A DNA stretch of 64,000 nt from Streptomyces sp. LHD-70. GTDB lineage: Bacteria; Actinomycetota; Actinomycetes; Streptomycetales; Streptomycetaceae. A program made the translations under genes and the position numbers. Shown here piece by piece: positions 24,756 through 32,575 of the stretch; the stretch's first letter is position 1, and each line of letters starts with the position of its first letter. The stretch is from positions 1-64,000 of the forward strand of contig NZ_JAVIFW010000031.1 in the NCBI RefSeq assembly GCF_031157275.1, read 5' to 3'. Below the pieces are notes generated by a model. It had not been told where the DNA came from. It did no database searches and saw only the letters and a list, made by a program, of their open reading frames with translations.

Positions 24756-25556
24756 TCAGGTCATGCACCAGCCGGAGTCGCAGTCCGCGTCTCTGTCGTC
24801 TGCGAGCGGGAGTGGGGCGGCGGTCTCCGGGATGGCCTGGCCGAGCGGAACTCCTCGCCGGGTGAGGTAGGCGGGGTCCTTGCCGAGGGAGAGGCGGCGT
24901 TCGATGAGCGCGGCTTCGAGGTCCGCGGCCTGGGCGAAGAGGTCTGGTTCGTTGCGGCGTAGTTCTTGCCAGGCTTTGATCGTCTTGAAGGGGCAGAAGT
25001 AGCAGGCGCTCTTGGGCGGGACTGGGAGACCGGTGTCCTCGATCATCTGGACGCAGTCCGTTCGCCGTAGGCCGAGGTCGAGCAGGGGGTATTCGATCGA
25101 TTCGTGTGGTTCGCTGCGTCGGCGGTTGGCCCGGTGCAGTTCGTCGACCGAGATGCCGATGGCCACGGTGGCGGGGTGAGTGGAGGTTGCTCCGTGCTCT
25201 CGGAGCCACCGGCCGATCACTTTGATCTTGAAGTTGGCTGTGCAGGAGCGTCGTCCCGGGGCTCCGTTGCTCATGCGTACGGGGATGGGGATCGAGCGGG
25301 ACTCTGGCCGGAGGAGCTGTTGGCGGAGTGTCTCGGTTCGGCCGTCTCGGCGTCGCCGCTCAAGCACTTCAAGCCGGAGTCCGTGGGCTGCTGCGTAGGG
25401 TTTTGCTACCTCGTGGACGTAGCGGAGCGTCGCTGGGTGCTCGCTGTCGTCGCCGACGTTGGCGAACAGGAAAGTGCGGTAGGAGATGCGCTCTTGTGCT
25501 GCGAGGACGAGGAGGGCGGTGGATTGGACGCCACCTCCATAGGAGACGACCTTCAT
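24756..25556 (-). CDS. PAPS-reductase-like PP-loop ATP pyrophosphatase
   Basis: 266 residues. PP-loop SYGGGVQSTALL at residues 5-16 (ATP pyrophosphate binding), then RRSCTANFKIKVIGRWLRE (about 102-120), IGISVDELHRANR, YPLLDLGLRRTDCVQ, and SACYFCPFKTIKAW with a CxxC pair (185, 188). Further Cys at 105 and 168 and a C-terminal CDSGWC pair could hold a metal or Fe-S centre. This phage-borne branch of COG0175 is distinct from assimilatory CysH and shares its fold with DndC; the substrate is not known. The ATG overlaps the stop of the methylase-like gene (ATGA), so the two are translationally coupled. Confidence 0.85.
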   Translation of the reverse strand: MKVVSYGGGVQSTALLVLAAQERISYRTFLFANVGDDSEHPATLRYVHEVAKPYAAAHGLRLEVLERRRRDGRTETLRQQLLRPESRSIPIPVRMSNGAPGRRSCTANFKIKVIGRWLREHGATSTHPATVAIGISVDELHRANRRRSEPHESIEYPLLDLGLRRTDCVQMIEDTGLPVPPKSACYFCPFKTIKAWQELRRNEPDLFAQAADLEAALIERRLSLGKDPAYLTRRGVPLGQAIPETAAPLPLADDRDADCDSGWCMT

Positions 25557-26557
25557 GCTGCGGCCGTCCCTTCGAAGAGCTCGTCGAGGGCGTTGAGCAT
25601 GCGCTGGGCTTTGTGCTTGAAGCGGGCTTCCTCGACGACCGCGTTGCGGTGTCGGATCACTGCCGCGCGTTCCTCGAGGGCCTTGGTGATCCCGCTGTCG
25701 GACGAGGCGAGGGTGTTGCCGCACCAGATGGCTGTCTTGGGGCCGAGGTCCCACTGGATCGCGTTCACTGCGGCGCAGGCGGCGGCGAGGCGGTCGATGT
25801 CGTTGCCGTACCAGCGGAAGTCGTGTGGGTTCAGGCCGAGTTCGCGAAGGTGCTCGACTGCTGAGCGGAACATGCCGCCGCTGCCGATGGCCGGCTCCCA
25901 GATCACCATGTCCGGTCTGCAGTTCTGCTTGTCGAGGACGATGCGTGCCATCAGGTCGGAGACGCAGGCCGGTGTGTGGTATTCGCCGTTCCACTTCTTG
26001 TCGGTCTTGTGGCGGAGTCCTGTGAGCAGGGGTCCGAGTACGTCGGCTGCGGATCGGGCTGATGCGTCCTCCTGGGCGGTGAGGTCGAACAACCCGTTGT
26101 AGATCGAGGTGTGGATCACCGCTTGTACGGCGCGGAGTTGCTGTTCGTCGGGCTCTTCCTCTACCCAGTCGTGGAGCGGTCGGGCGACCTCGATGAGGTC
26201 CGGCCGGTGTAGCCATTGGACGCCCCAGATCTCCCGGAGGAGCGCCGGGAGTTGCTTCGGTTCCAGGGTCAGGAGCCAGTCGCTGATGAGGGGTTCCCGG
26301 AAGAAGGAGAGTGCCGCGAGCGTGCCGATCGGGATCTCCATGCGGCTGCCGCCGTGGTGGCTGTACCAGGCGGCGATGACGTTGTCTGCGATTTCGTGGG
26401 CGAAGCGGTTGGGGTCGCCGGCGATGAAGGGACTTCGGTAGCTGGGGCGAGGTCTGTTGGGCTTCGGTTGGGCCGCTTGGGTCGCGCGCTGCTGCGCACG
26501 TTCCTCGAGCTTCTGTTCCACCTCGCCGAAGAGGTCGTACTGCGTCACGGCCGTCAC
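25553..26557 (-). CDS. N6-adenine-methylase-like protein without motif IV
   Basis: 334 residues. A helical N-terminal part (about 40-180) precedes a Rossmann methylase core: EYHTPACVSDLMARIVL (motif X region, about 192-208), SAM motif I EPAIGSGGM (221-229), ending helix SAVEHLRELGL, acidic motif GNDIDRLAAACAAVNA (251-265) and CGNTLASSDSG. In type I/IIG N6-methylases the catalytic NPPF/Y follows CGNTL within about 20 residues; here the chain runs into a charged helical tail and stops with no NPP. SAM binding looks intact, base methylation does not. Coupled to the PP-loop gene downstream (ATGA) and to 26554 upstream. Confidence 0.85.
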   Translation of the reverse strand: MTAVTQYDLFGEVEQKLEERAQQRATQAAQPKPNRPRPSYRSPFIAGDPNRFAHEIADNVIAAWYSHHGGSRMEIPIGTLAALSFFREPLISDWLLTLEPKQLPALLREIWGVQWLHRPDLIEVARPLHDWVEEEPDEQQLRAVQAVIHTSIYNGLFDLTAQEDASARSAADVLGPLLTGLRHKTDKKWNGEYHTPACVSDLMARIVLDKQNCRPDMVIWEPAIGSGGMFRSAVEHLRELGLNPHDFRWYGNDIDRLAAACAAVNAIQWDLGPKTAIWCGNTLASSDSGITKALEERAAVIRHRNAVVEEARFKHKAQRMLNALDELFEGTAAA

Positions 26558-27213
26558 CGGCCGTTCGTCGCGGTGCTCGTGGTGGCCGCGGTGGTGTCGG
26601 GTGAGGGTGGGGCGTTGTCCGGGGCGGGGACGGGGCCGTTCTTGAGGATGGTGGAGGCGCGGTCGATGACGTCGCGGCAGAAGGCTTGCTCGCGTTCGAG
26701 GTCTTGGAAGCGCTGTTCGGTGTTGGCCAGGCGCGTGCTGTAGGTGGCCAGGGTGTGCGGTGCGTGGTGGTGTGCGTGGGCGCGGCGCAGGTCGGGGGTC
26801 CAGGGCTGGTCGAGCCAGTGGTCGACGAGGGTGTGGACGATCGCGTTGGTACGGCGGCGGACGCCGACGGGTGCGTATGCGGGTGCGGTGGAGATCATGC
26901 GGTGCGGGCGCAGGTTCATGGGGTTTCGTCCGAGTGCGCCGCGGGTGAAGGGCTCCTGTCCGGCGAGGGTGATGCCGAAGAGCACGGGGGCGTCGGGCAT
27001 CGGCGGGTGCCAGCGGAAGTCGGTGCCGGCGCCGTAGGTGACTCGGAGGAGTTCGACAGCGTCAGGGTCTTCGGGGTCGTTGTGGTGGCCGGAGTCCCAG
27101 TCGAGGGTGAAGGTGCCGACGCGGTCGACGCGGTAGAGGGCGCAGCCGGTGGTGAAGTCGGCGAACTCGGCGACTTCGAGAGCCGGTCCCGAGCCGACGG
27201 TGAAGGTGAGCAT
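26554..27213 (-). CDS. Phage-type protein of unknown function
   Basis: 219 residues from the ATG at 27213; a longer start at 27240 adds PQSRKRPL. The front half is beta-rich (LTFTVGSGPALEVAEFADFT, GTFTLDWDSGHHNDPEDPDA), the second half has a His-rich stretch (DLRRAHAHHHAPHTLA) and a helical segment (TRLANTEQRFQDLEREQAFC). The end is Pro/Thr/Ala-rich and disordered. Its stop overlaps the methylase-like gene start by four bases, so it belongs to the same translationally coupled chain. No family recognised. Confidence 0.75.
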   Translation of the reverse strand: MLTFTVGSGPALEVAEFADFTTGCALYRVDRVGTFTLDWDSGHHNDPEDPDAVELLRVTYGAGTDFRWHPPMPDAPVLFGITLAGQEPFTRGALGRNPMNLRPHRMISTAPAYAPVGVRRRTNAIVHTLVDHWLDQPWTPDLRRAHAHHHAPHTLATYSTRLANTEQRFQDLEREQAFCRDVIDRASTILKNGPVPAPDNAPPSPDTTAATTSTATNGR

Positions 27214-27250
27214 GAGGGGTCTCTTTCTGCTTTGTGGCATGGGTGGGAGC

Positions 27251-27287
27251 CCCGGGGCCGAGCCGCTCGCACTGGCGCGGCCCCGGG
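27251..27287. other. Intercistronic stem-loop of the early operon (a)
   Basis: CCCGGGGCCG (27251-27260) pairs with CGGCCCCGGG (27278-27287). The loop contains GCCGCTCGCACTGGC, almost the same loop word as in the stem-loop at 30248-30289. No T run follows, so it is more likely an RNA-processing or attenuation structure than a full terminator. Confidence 0.7.
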
Positions 27288-27301
27288 GAGTCAGGGGGTC
27301 G

Positions 27302-27697
27302 TTACGCGTGCTCGGTCTTCCAGCTGGTCACGTAGGCGCTGACCTCTTCGGCGAGCGGTGTCACGGCGAGGTCGCCTGGCGGGTCGCCTTCAGGCGTGGT
27401 CGTGTCGTAGATGACCTTCGACGTGCCGTAGGTGTTGTCGATGTGGACGGCGCTCCAGCCGCCGAGCTGCGACCGGTCCTCGTGCCAGGGAAGGGAGTGG
27501 CGGCCTGCGATGGCGACGTACTGCTCTGCGTCGCTGGTGAGTTGGACCGTGATGTTCAGTTCGTTGCCGCACCAGTCCACGCCGACGTCCGTGCAGTGTT
27601 CTTCGAGGGCCGCGATCACGTCCGCGTAGAGGGAGCGCGCCCTGTCTTCGTCGGCCCGGCGCAGGAGTTGGACGGCGCTGAGGTAGGTGAGGGTCAC
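27302..27697 (-). CDS. Small phage protein of unknown function
   Basis: 131 residues from a GTG that overlaps the stop of the upstream gene (GTGA). Mixed alpha/beta: a leading helix TLTYLSAVQLLRRADEDRAR, strands VDWCGNELNITVQLTSDAEQ and GGWSAVHIDNTYGTSKVIYD. Normal codon bias for the region and full embedding in the operon support expression. No recognised domain. Confidence 0.75.
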   Translation of the reverse strand: MTLTYLSAVQLLRRADEDRARSLYADVIAALEEHCTDVGVDWCGNELNITVQLTSDAEQYVAIAGRHSLPWHEDRSQLGGWSAVHIDNTYGTSKVIYDTTTPEGDPPGDLAVTPLAEEVSAYVTSWKTEHA

Positions 27698-28080
27698 GCT
27701 TCACCCACCTCAGCGCCGTTGGTGAGCTCGGGCGGGACGTGGCGCTCGCAGACGAGAGTGATCGGCTCGCCGTCCTCGGGCAGATCGATGTCGACGCTCT
27801 CCGGGGCGCCGCACAGCAGGCAGTTCATGGTGATGGTGCGGACCATGCGGTGCATCCGTACGTTCGTCTGCCGGGGCAGGTGGAGACGGGGTCCGGCGCC
27901 GGGGAGCGCGATGTCCACGAGATGTACGTCGGGGGCGACCTCGAGGTCTTCGATCCAGCGCACGACAAGAGGTGTCTTGGGTGCCGTGTCGAGGCTGAAC
28001 ACGTCGCCGGGGCGCAGCTCCCTGGCTTCGACAGGGCGGTCGAAACTGATGGTGATCAGTGCGTTTCCGCTGGTGGTCAT
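27694..28080 (-). CDS. Phage protein with short zinc-ribbon-like motif
   Basis: 128 residues. GGAAAG precedes the ATG. N-terminal strands (ALITISFDRPVEARELRPGD, VFSLDTAPKTPLVVRW) then a MNCLLCGAPESVDIDL segment with CxxC and a later VCERH that could supply two more metal ligands, giving a C2-CH type site. Its stop overlaps the next gene. Function unknown; small zinc-binding proteins are common in phage early operons. Confidence 0.75.
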   Translation of the reverse strand: MTTSGNALITISFDRPVEARELRPGDVFSLDTAPKTPLVVRWIEDLEVAPDVHLVDIALPGAGPRLHLPRQTNVRMHRMVRTITMNCLLCGAPESVDIDLPEDGEPITLVCERHVPPELTNGAEVGEA

Positions 28081-28114
28081 GGATTCTCTTTCCTTGCCTG
28101 TGCCTGCCTGAGGG

Positions 28115-28660
28115 CTACTCGTCGAGGACGGTGACGGGGGCGCTGAGAGGGCCGTGGTCGAGTTCGTCCGCGATGTGGGGAGGGACTCGGGGTACGCGGA
28201 CGGCGACCAGGACGACCTCTCCCTGGCTGAAGTCGGCTGTGACGGTGCCCTGTTCGGCGTCGACGGAGGTGACGCGCCCGTACGCGGGCTGTTCGGGGTG
28301 GCGAACCCAGTTGCCTCGGGAGAGCGGGGGCAGATGCCGGTCGCACAGCCCCGGGTCCCGGAGCGAGAGGTGTGAGGCGGACGGTCTCCAGCACAAGGCG
28401 CCGTCGGGGTGGATGTGTTCGCAGCCGCGGGTGACGTGGCCGTAGCCGTCGCACCGGATGAGGGACTCGCTGGGGGTGGGTGCCGTTGTGCGTACGACGG
28501 CCAGGGTGACGGAGCCATAGGGGCCCTGCTCGTGGTGCGCGACGTGTTCGATGGTGAGGCCGATCGCGGTCGGCCAGGTGCTGAGCACGGTGGATGCGAG
28601 GGCCTGCGCGTGCTGGGCGGGAACCACTGGCGCCGCGGTGCGCTGGATGGTCAGGCTCAT
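28115..28660 (-). CDS. Phage protein of unknown function, Cys/His-rich centre
   Basis: 181 residues. The centre reads IRCDGYGHVTRGCEHIHPDGALCW and later LCDRHLPPLSR, a Cys/His arrangement compatible with a zinc site. The C-terminal third (YGRVTSVDAEQGTVTADFSQ GEVVLVAVRVPRVP) resembles a small SH3-like or KOW-like barrel. The ATG overlaps the upstream stop (ATGA). Part of the coupled chain 27302-29442. No family recognised. Confidence 0.75.
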   Translation of the reverse strand: MSLTIQRTAAPVVPAQHAQALASTVLSTWPTAIGLTIEHVAHHEQGPYGSVTLAVVRTTAPTPSESLIRCDGYGHVTRGCEHIHPDGALCWRPSASHLSLRDPGLCDRHLPPLSRGNWVRHPEQPAYGRVTSVDAEQGTVTADFSQGEVVLVAVRVPRVPPHIADELDHGPLSAPVTVLDE

Positions 28661-29442
28661 GACAGCTTTTCCTCCGCGCCGACGGTGGGGGTGGCGGAGG
28701 ACAGGGGCAGGAGCTGCGGCGCTACCGCGTCGTCGCAGCCCGGTTCCCCGAACTGGCGCAGGTGCTTCTCGCGCAGGTGAGGAAGTGCGTGGATCTGGGC
28801 GAGCAGATGGGCGAGCGTGTGACTGACCCGGAGAGGCCACGGGTCTGTGGTGTCCTGCACCTCGAACTGGGCGCACCTGGCGCACGGGATGCTGGTGGTC
28901 TCGCCGCCTTTGTGGATGACTGCGATCAGGCAGACACCGACCTGGTGTCCCTTCCATCGGAAGCTGCAGACGAGCCCTTCGGCGTCCGGTACGTACTCAC
29001 GCACCAAGTCGGCGACCGCTTCGACGCGGCATGCCGACGGGAGCTCAACCCAACTACGGTTGCGATAGGCGTAGTTCGGGCAAGGCAGGACCAGTCCCCA
29101 CAGCTGGAGGTATCCCGTCACCAGGGCGTCTTCGCGATCCTGCACGAGTTGGTGCAGGGCCAGGGGGTCGTCGGACCAGCGCTCGGAGCTGGTGTCCAGG
29201 TCGCGCAGCAGGCGCCGGCTGCGGGATGCGCTCGTCTGCTCGCTCCAGATGCTGTGCAGTGTGACGTCGTCGGTCTCCGGGTCGATCGTGACTTCGAGGT
29301 ACCGGGCGTCCCGGTGACCGGCGGAGCGGACTCGGGCGGCGATGTCGTCGAGCAGAGCGAGGTTGAGGGCGCGTCCGGCTCGTACGTAGTCGAGGGAGAG
29401 CCGCACGAGCGGCCCCTCGGTGTCGCGTGACTGTTCGTTCAT
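28657..29442 (-). CDS. Phage protein of unknown function
   Basis: 261 residues. Regions visible: GPLVRLSLDYVRAGRALNLALLDDIAARVR (N-terminal helix pair), RYLEVTIDPETDDVTLHSIW (strands), VLPCPNYAYRNRSWVELPSA, VCSFRWKGHQVGVCLIAVIH and SIPCARCAQFEVQDT with CxxC. Several cysteines across the chain could form a metal site. It is co-directional with and immediately upstream of the 28115 gene, with overlap. No family recognised. Confidence 0.75.
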   Translation of the reverse strand: MNEQSRDTEGPLVRLSLDYVRAGRALNLALLDDIAARVRSAGHRDARYLEVTIDPETDDVTLHSIWSEQTSASRSRRLLRDLDTSSERWSDDPLALHQLVQDREDALVTGYLQLWGLVLPCPNYAYRNRSWVELPSACRVEAVADLVREYVPDAEGLVCSFRWKGHQVGVCLIAVIHKGGETTSIPCARCAQFEVQDTTDPWPLRVSHTLAHLLAQIHALPHLREKHLRQFGEPGCDDAVAPQLLPLSSATPTVGAEEKLS

Positions 29443-29460
29443 GGCTGTTCCGGGTCCTTG

Positions 29461-30177
29461 TCAGTTGACGCGCTGGATGACGACGGCGGTGGCGTTGTCG
29501 GAGCCGGTGAGTCCACCGGCGCGGGCGAGGATGTTGGCCGCCTCGGTGGCGTCGTTACTGGGGTCGCACAGGACCGTGGCGATAGCTCGGTCGGACAGGT
29601 GTCGGTGCACGCCGTCGCTGCACAGCAGCAGGCGGCTGACGTGCCGTACGGGCAGATGGGCGGTGACGAACTCGTTGCGGCCGACGGTGCGGGTGACTTC
29701 TCGCCGGTACGCAGCGGTGGATCCGCCGCGCTGAGTTGCCTCGCGGATTGGCGTGCCAAGGCAGTGGTCGAAGGTGGCGCGTTCCAGTGCTCCCGACTCG
29801 TACAGCACGTATGCGCGGCAGAGTCCGGCCCACGAGATCAGCAGTCGGCTGTGGTCGCTGGCGAGCAGTGCGGTGACGATGGAGGCGTCCGCCTGGTCGG
29901 CGACGCTGTAGTGCTCGGTGGGCCCGTAGTGGGCGGCGCGGCGGGCGCGCGCTGCCTGGCAGCCATGGCCGGGGTCGTGAACGAGCGTGGCTTTCGACGC
30001 CGCCGCGGCGGCGAGCTGGGCGACGGTGGCGGCGTCGTCGGTGTCTCCGATCCCGTCCGTGACGGCGGCGGCGATACGGCCTGTGGCGTCGTCACGGTTG
30101 ATCGCGTACGCGTCAGCTTGGATCTCTCTGCGGCCCTTGCTCTGGGCAGAGCCGGTCAGCCACTGGTGGCTGGGCAT
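29461..30177 (-). CDS. PP2C-type serine/threonine phosphatase
   Basis: 238 residues, AGGAG before the ATG. Single PPM/PP2C domain: an N-terminal REIQADAYAINRD, metal-binding Asp in AAVTDGIGDTDDAA, LLISWAGLCRAYVLYESGAL, SRLLLCSDGVHRHLSD (second Asp-Gly) and the last metal motif GSDNATAVVIQ. These manganese/magnesium enzymes dephosphorylate protein Ser/Thr. It lies in the middle of the early operon of a phage-like element, where it could act against host Ser/Thr kinase signalling. It is a short, soluble form with no membrane or sensor domain. Confidence 0.88.
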   Translation of the reverse strand: MPSHQWLTGSAQSKGRREIQADAYAINRDDATGRIAAAVTDGIGDTDDAATVAQLAAAAASKATLVHDPGHGCQAARARRAAHYGPTEHYSVADQADASIVTALLASDHSRLLISWAGLCRAYVLYESGALERATFDHCLGTPIREATQRGGSTAAYRREVTRTVGRNEFVTAHLPVRHVSRLLLCSDGVHRHLSDRAIATVLCDPSNDATEAANILARAGGLTGSDNATAVVIQRVN

Positions 30178-30247
30178 GGGTGAGCTCCTGCTCTCTCTTT
30201 TGTGGGGGTGATGCGCGGCGCGCTGATGGCACGCCGGAGGGGGTGAG

Positions 30248-30289
30248 CCGTCCGGGGCCGGCCGCTCGCACCGGCATGGCCCCGGACGG
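30248..30289. other. Intercistronic stem-loop of the early operon (b)
   Basis: CCGTCCGGGGCC (30248-30259) pairs perfectly with GGCCCCGGACGG (30278-30289). The loop carries GCCGCTCGCACCGGC, matching the loop at 27251-27287 at all but one base. Located between the PP2C gene and its upstream neighbour. Confidence 0.75.
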
Positions 30290-30302
30290 TGATCATTGGT
30301 GG

Positions 30303-31001
30303 CTAGACCGGCACGGCTGCCTGAGCGGCGTCCGTGACGGAGCTCTGGAACAGTCCGCAGGCGTCGCCGTCCGGCTGTCCGTGCTCGCTGCCCCACTGGC
30401 CGCATCCCGAGCACTTCGGGTAGCCGGGATCGGGGACCGGCGTCGCGACGAAGACGCCGGGCAGCCCGCCGTAGGTGAAGCACACCACCCCGGTGATCTC
30501 CTCCAGGCTGGCCGCCCCGAGTTCGGCCCGGAGGGCGCGGACGAGCGCGACGCGCACGCGACCGCCCGAGCGGATCACGGAGCGCGGACGGGAGCCGGGC
30601 AAGGCGCACGGCTCCTGGTACGTGACCGCGTATGCCGGGAAGTTGGCCTCAGAGGGATGGGTGAGCGGGCGAGCCTGGAACTGCCAGGGCCTCTCGTCGT
30701 CCCGGGGTTCTGCCTCGAACGGGGCGACGGCCTCGACGATGGTGTAGACGAGGTCCTCCTGCTCTGCCCCGAGTCCGACCTGGTGTGCGGCTCGGCGGCA
30801 CATCGTGCGGAAGACCTCCGGTGAGTGCCGGTCCAGCCACTCGTCGGGAGTCAGTGCTCGCCCGATGGCCTGCTCGTGAACTGCGACGTCGTGCTGCACG
30901 GCGTGAGCGACGAGGCGGACGGCCTCGTGGATCTGAGCCGGGCCGACACCGTGCTTGGCGGCTTCCGCGTACAGCAACTGCTCGCGTGTGAACTGGTCCA
31001 C
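30303..31001 (-). CDS. Phage protein with C-terminal zinc-finger-like motif
   Basis: 232 residues from a GTG with AAAGGAGAG upstream. The front is helical (FTREQLLYAEAAKHGVGPAQ, RLVAHAVQHDVAVHEQAIGR, LTPDEWLDRHSPEVFRTM). The C-terminal part contains YPKCSGCGQWGSEHGQPDGDACG, a CxxC...H...C arrangement likely to bind zinc. No family recognised. Co-directional with the PP2C gene but separated by the stem-loop at 30248. Confidence 0.75.
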   Translation of the reverse strand: MDQFTREQLLYAEAAKHGVGPAQIHEAVRLVAHAVQHDVAVHEQAIGRALTPDEWLDRHSPEVFRTMCRRAAHQVGLGAEQEDLVYTIVEAVAPFEAEPRDDERPWQFQARPLTHPSEANFPAYAVTYQEPCALPGSRPRSVIRSGGRVRVALVRALRAELGAASLEEITGVVCFTYGGLPGVFVATPVPDPGYPKCSGCGQWGSEHGQPDGDACGLFQSSVTDAAQAAVPV

Positions 31002-31025
31002 GGTCTCTCTCCTTTGCTTCGGTGA

Positions 31026-31052
31026 GCCGCTCCCGCCGTCTGCGGGAGCGGC
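31026..31052. other. Intercistronic stem-loop of the early operon (c)
   Basis: GCCGCTCCCGC (31026-31036) pairs with GCGGGAGCGGC (31042-31052) around a 5-nt loop, between the genes at 30303 and 31057. Placement repeats the pattern of stem-loops a, b and d. Confidence 0.7.
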
Positions 31053-31056
31053 GAGG

Positions 31057-31341
31057 TCACAGCGATGTGGGGCGGTCTACGGCCTGGGCGTGGAGATCGG
31101 TGAGGCGGGCCGAGAGGCGCCTGCCGAGGGTGCGCGCTGGAAGGGCCGTGCCCTGGTCGTCGGTGACGGCAGCCAGACACCACCGGCGGTGGCCCTCACG
31201 GAGGGTGAAGTCGACCGTTTGTCCCGGGCTCTGGCCGTGCAGGGACAGCTGGTGGACGGTGACGCCGTCCACATGGCGCTTGGTGGGGGTGCCGACGGTG
31301 CGGGCCGCAAGGACTATCGCGGCGATGTTGGTGATGTTCAT
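31057..31341 (-). CDS. Small phage protein of unknown function
   Basis: 94 residues, GAGGA before the ATG. A basic, beta-rich protein (VDGVTVHQLSLHGQSPGQTV, EGHRRWCLAAVTDDQGTALP, RTLGRRLSARLTDLHAQAVD). The leader just before the start (CAGAGTGCGAGGA) is shared with the Cas4/RecB-like gene at 34669, and a 17-bp operator word lies 58 bp upstream, so this gene probably begins its own transcription unit. Confidence 0.7.
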   Translation of the reverse strand: MNITNIAAIVLAARTVGTPTKRHVDGVTVHQLSLHGQSPGQTVDFTLREGHRRWCLAAVTDDQGTALPARTLGRRLSARLTDLHAQAVDRPTSL

Positions 31342-31398
31342 CGAGGTTCCTCGCACTCTGGTGGTGCCCGACCCAGCACGGGTCAGAGCTAGCTATTA

Positions 31399-31415
31399 AC
31401 TGTCTCCACGGATGA
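31399..31415 (-). promoter_or_regulatory. Early-gene operator word, copy 1
   Basis: ACTGTCTCCACGGATGA on the plus strand. The same 17-bp word, with only positions 9 and 13 varying, is found at 36024-36040 and 36477-36493, each time just upstream of a leftward early gene. Confidence 0.7.
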
Positions 31416-31441
31416 AGAAGTCACAGGAATGCGCCTGCCGG

Positions 31442-31714
31442 TCAGACCAGGTCCCGGTAGAGGTCGGCACGCCCGCTGACCTCTCGCAAGACGGCGACCA
31501 ACAGGCGTCCGGAACCTTCGACGCCGATGACGTCGCGAGCGAACTCGCTCGGGGCGACCTCGCGGCCGACCGTCTCGCCATACACGGCCGCCATCCGTTC
31601 ACCCGCCTTCTTGGCCAGTTGCTGCGCCTGCGTGAACTGCTCCGAGGTGACGCCTTGGCGGGTGAGGCTCGCTTCGAGCGCTTGCTGCATTTGTGGGGTG
31701 ACGGGGTGGAACAC
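31442..31714 (-). CDS. Small helical phage protein
   Basis: 90 residues from a GTG nine bases after GGAGG; the TTG at 31723 is too close to that ribosome site. All-helical: PVTPQMQQALEASLTRQGVT, SEQFTQAQQLAKKAGERMAA, APSEFARDVIGVEG, LVAVLREVSGRADLYRDL. Upstream is an AT-rich stretch (31741-31790) with an inverted TGATA/TATCA pair that probably holds its promoter. No family recognised. Confidence 0.7.
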   Translation of the reverse strand: MFHPVTPQMQQALEASLTRQGVTSEQFTQAQQLAKKAGERMAAVYGETVGREVAPSEFARDVIGVEGSGRLLVAVLREVSGRADLYRDLV

Positions 31715-31771
31715 TGGCTGCAACCTCCGTTGGGCGATGGGGTGTTGATTGATTGAACTGATATAACTTTA

Positions 31772-32575
31772 TCAATCTTGATCACTCTCCGTCAAGATCT
31801 CTCTATCGCTGCCGGGGTCAGGGGCGCGGCCGTCTCTGTGGCGCTGCACCGCGTCGCGAGCCGCTCGACGGGCTTCGGCGAGCGTGCCGTCGCGCTCCTG
31901 CTGGGCAACCTGCCCTCGGCGTGCGCGTAGCCCCTGCAACCACCGTTGGGTACTCAGGCGCTCGTGCTCCGCGACCTCTTGGCGAGCGGCGATGTCGGCC
32001 GTCTCGCGCTGCGCCCGCGGATTCGTGCCGCAGCCACGGCAGTTCAAGCCTGGGGCCTCTGGGTGTGCGGCGCAGCGGTTTCGCCGGCCCGGATCCGCTT
32101 GATCGTCCTCGGGCTGGGGGAGGGGGTTCTTCTGCTGGTGGTTCTCTGACGGTTCCCCGGCCAGATTGGCCGGTTGCTCTGCATGATCTGTCCGCTGGTC
32201 AATCTGGCCTCCGGTCAATCTGGCCGCCTGTTTCGCCCCTTCATCATCTGGTTTCGGTGACGGCAATCTGGGCCAAGCGCTGCGCGTGACGGGGGGAGGC
32301 GCGCTCGGTCGAGGGTTACGGATGGTGTAGCGGTTACTGGTGCGACGGCCGTGAGCGAACCGGGCTCTGGAGACGATGAAGCCCTCTCGTTCCAGCCACT
32401 CGAGGTGTCGGCGGACCGTGCGCTCGCCCTGACTGGTCTTGGCCGCGAGAGTCTCTTGTCCGGGAAAGCACGACCAGGACTCATCGGCGAAGTCGCACAG
32501 CGCCAGCAGGACGAGCTTGGCGCCAGGGTTGGTGATCTTCTGGCGGAAGGCCCACGCCATTGCCTCGATGCTCAA
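31772..32575 (-). CDS. Winged-helix replication-initiation-like protein
   Basis: 267 residues from a TTG with AGGGAGG upstream, overlapping the upstream stop (TTGA). The first 85 residues are a phage replication-protein-type winged helix (MAWAFRQKITNPGAKLVLLALCDFADESWSCFPGQETLA, ERTVRRHLEWLEREGFIVSRARF). Then a charged, disordered middle, a CAAHPEAPGLNCRGCG cluster resembling a zinc site (about 169-184) and a long basic coiled-coil end (STQRWLQGLRARRGQVAQQE). It is likely the origin-binding or helicase-loader protein of the element; no helicase gene follows. Confidence 0.75.
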   Translation of the reverse strand: MSIEAMAWAFRQKITNPGAKLVLLALCDFADESWSCFPGQETLAAKTSQGERTVRRHLEWLEREGFIVSRARFAHGRRTSNRYTIRNPRPSAPPPVTRSAWPRLPSPKPDDEGAKQAARLTGGQIDQRTDHAEQPANLAGEPSENHQQKNPLPQPEDDQADPGRRNRCAAHPEAPGLNCRGCGTNPRAQRETADIAARQEVAEHERLSTQRWLQGLRARRGQVAQQERDGTLAEARRAARDAVQRHRDGRAPDPGSDREILTESDQD

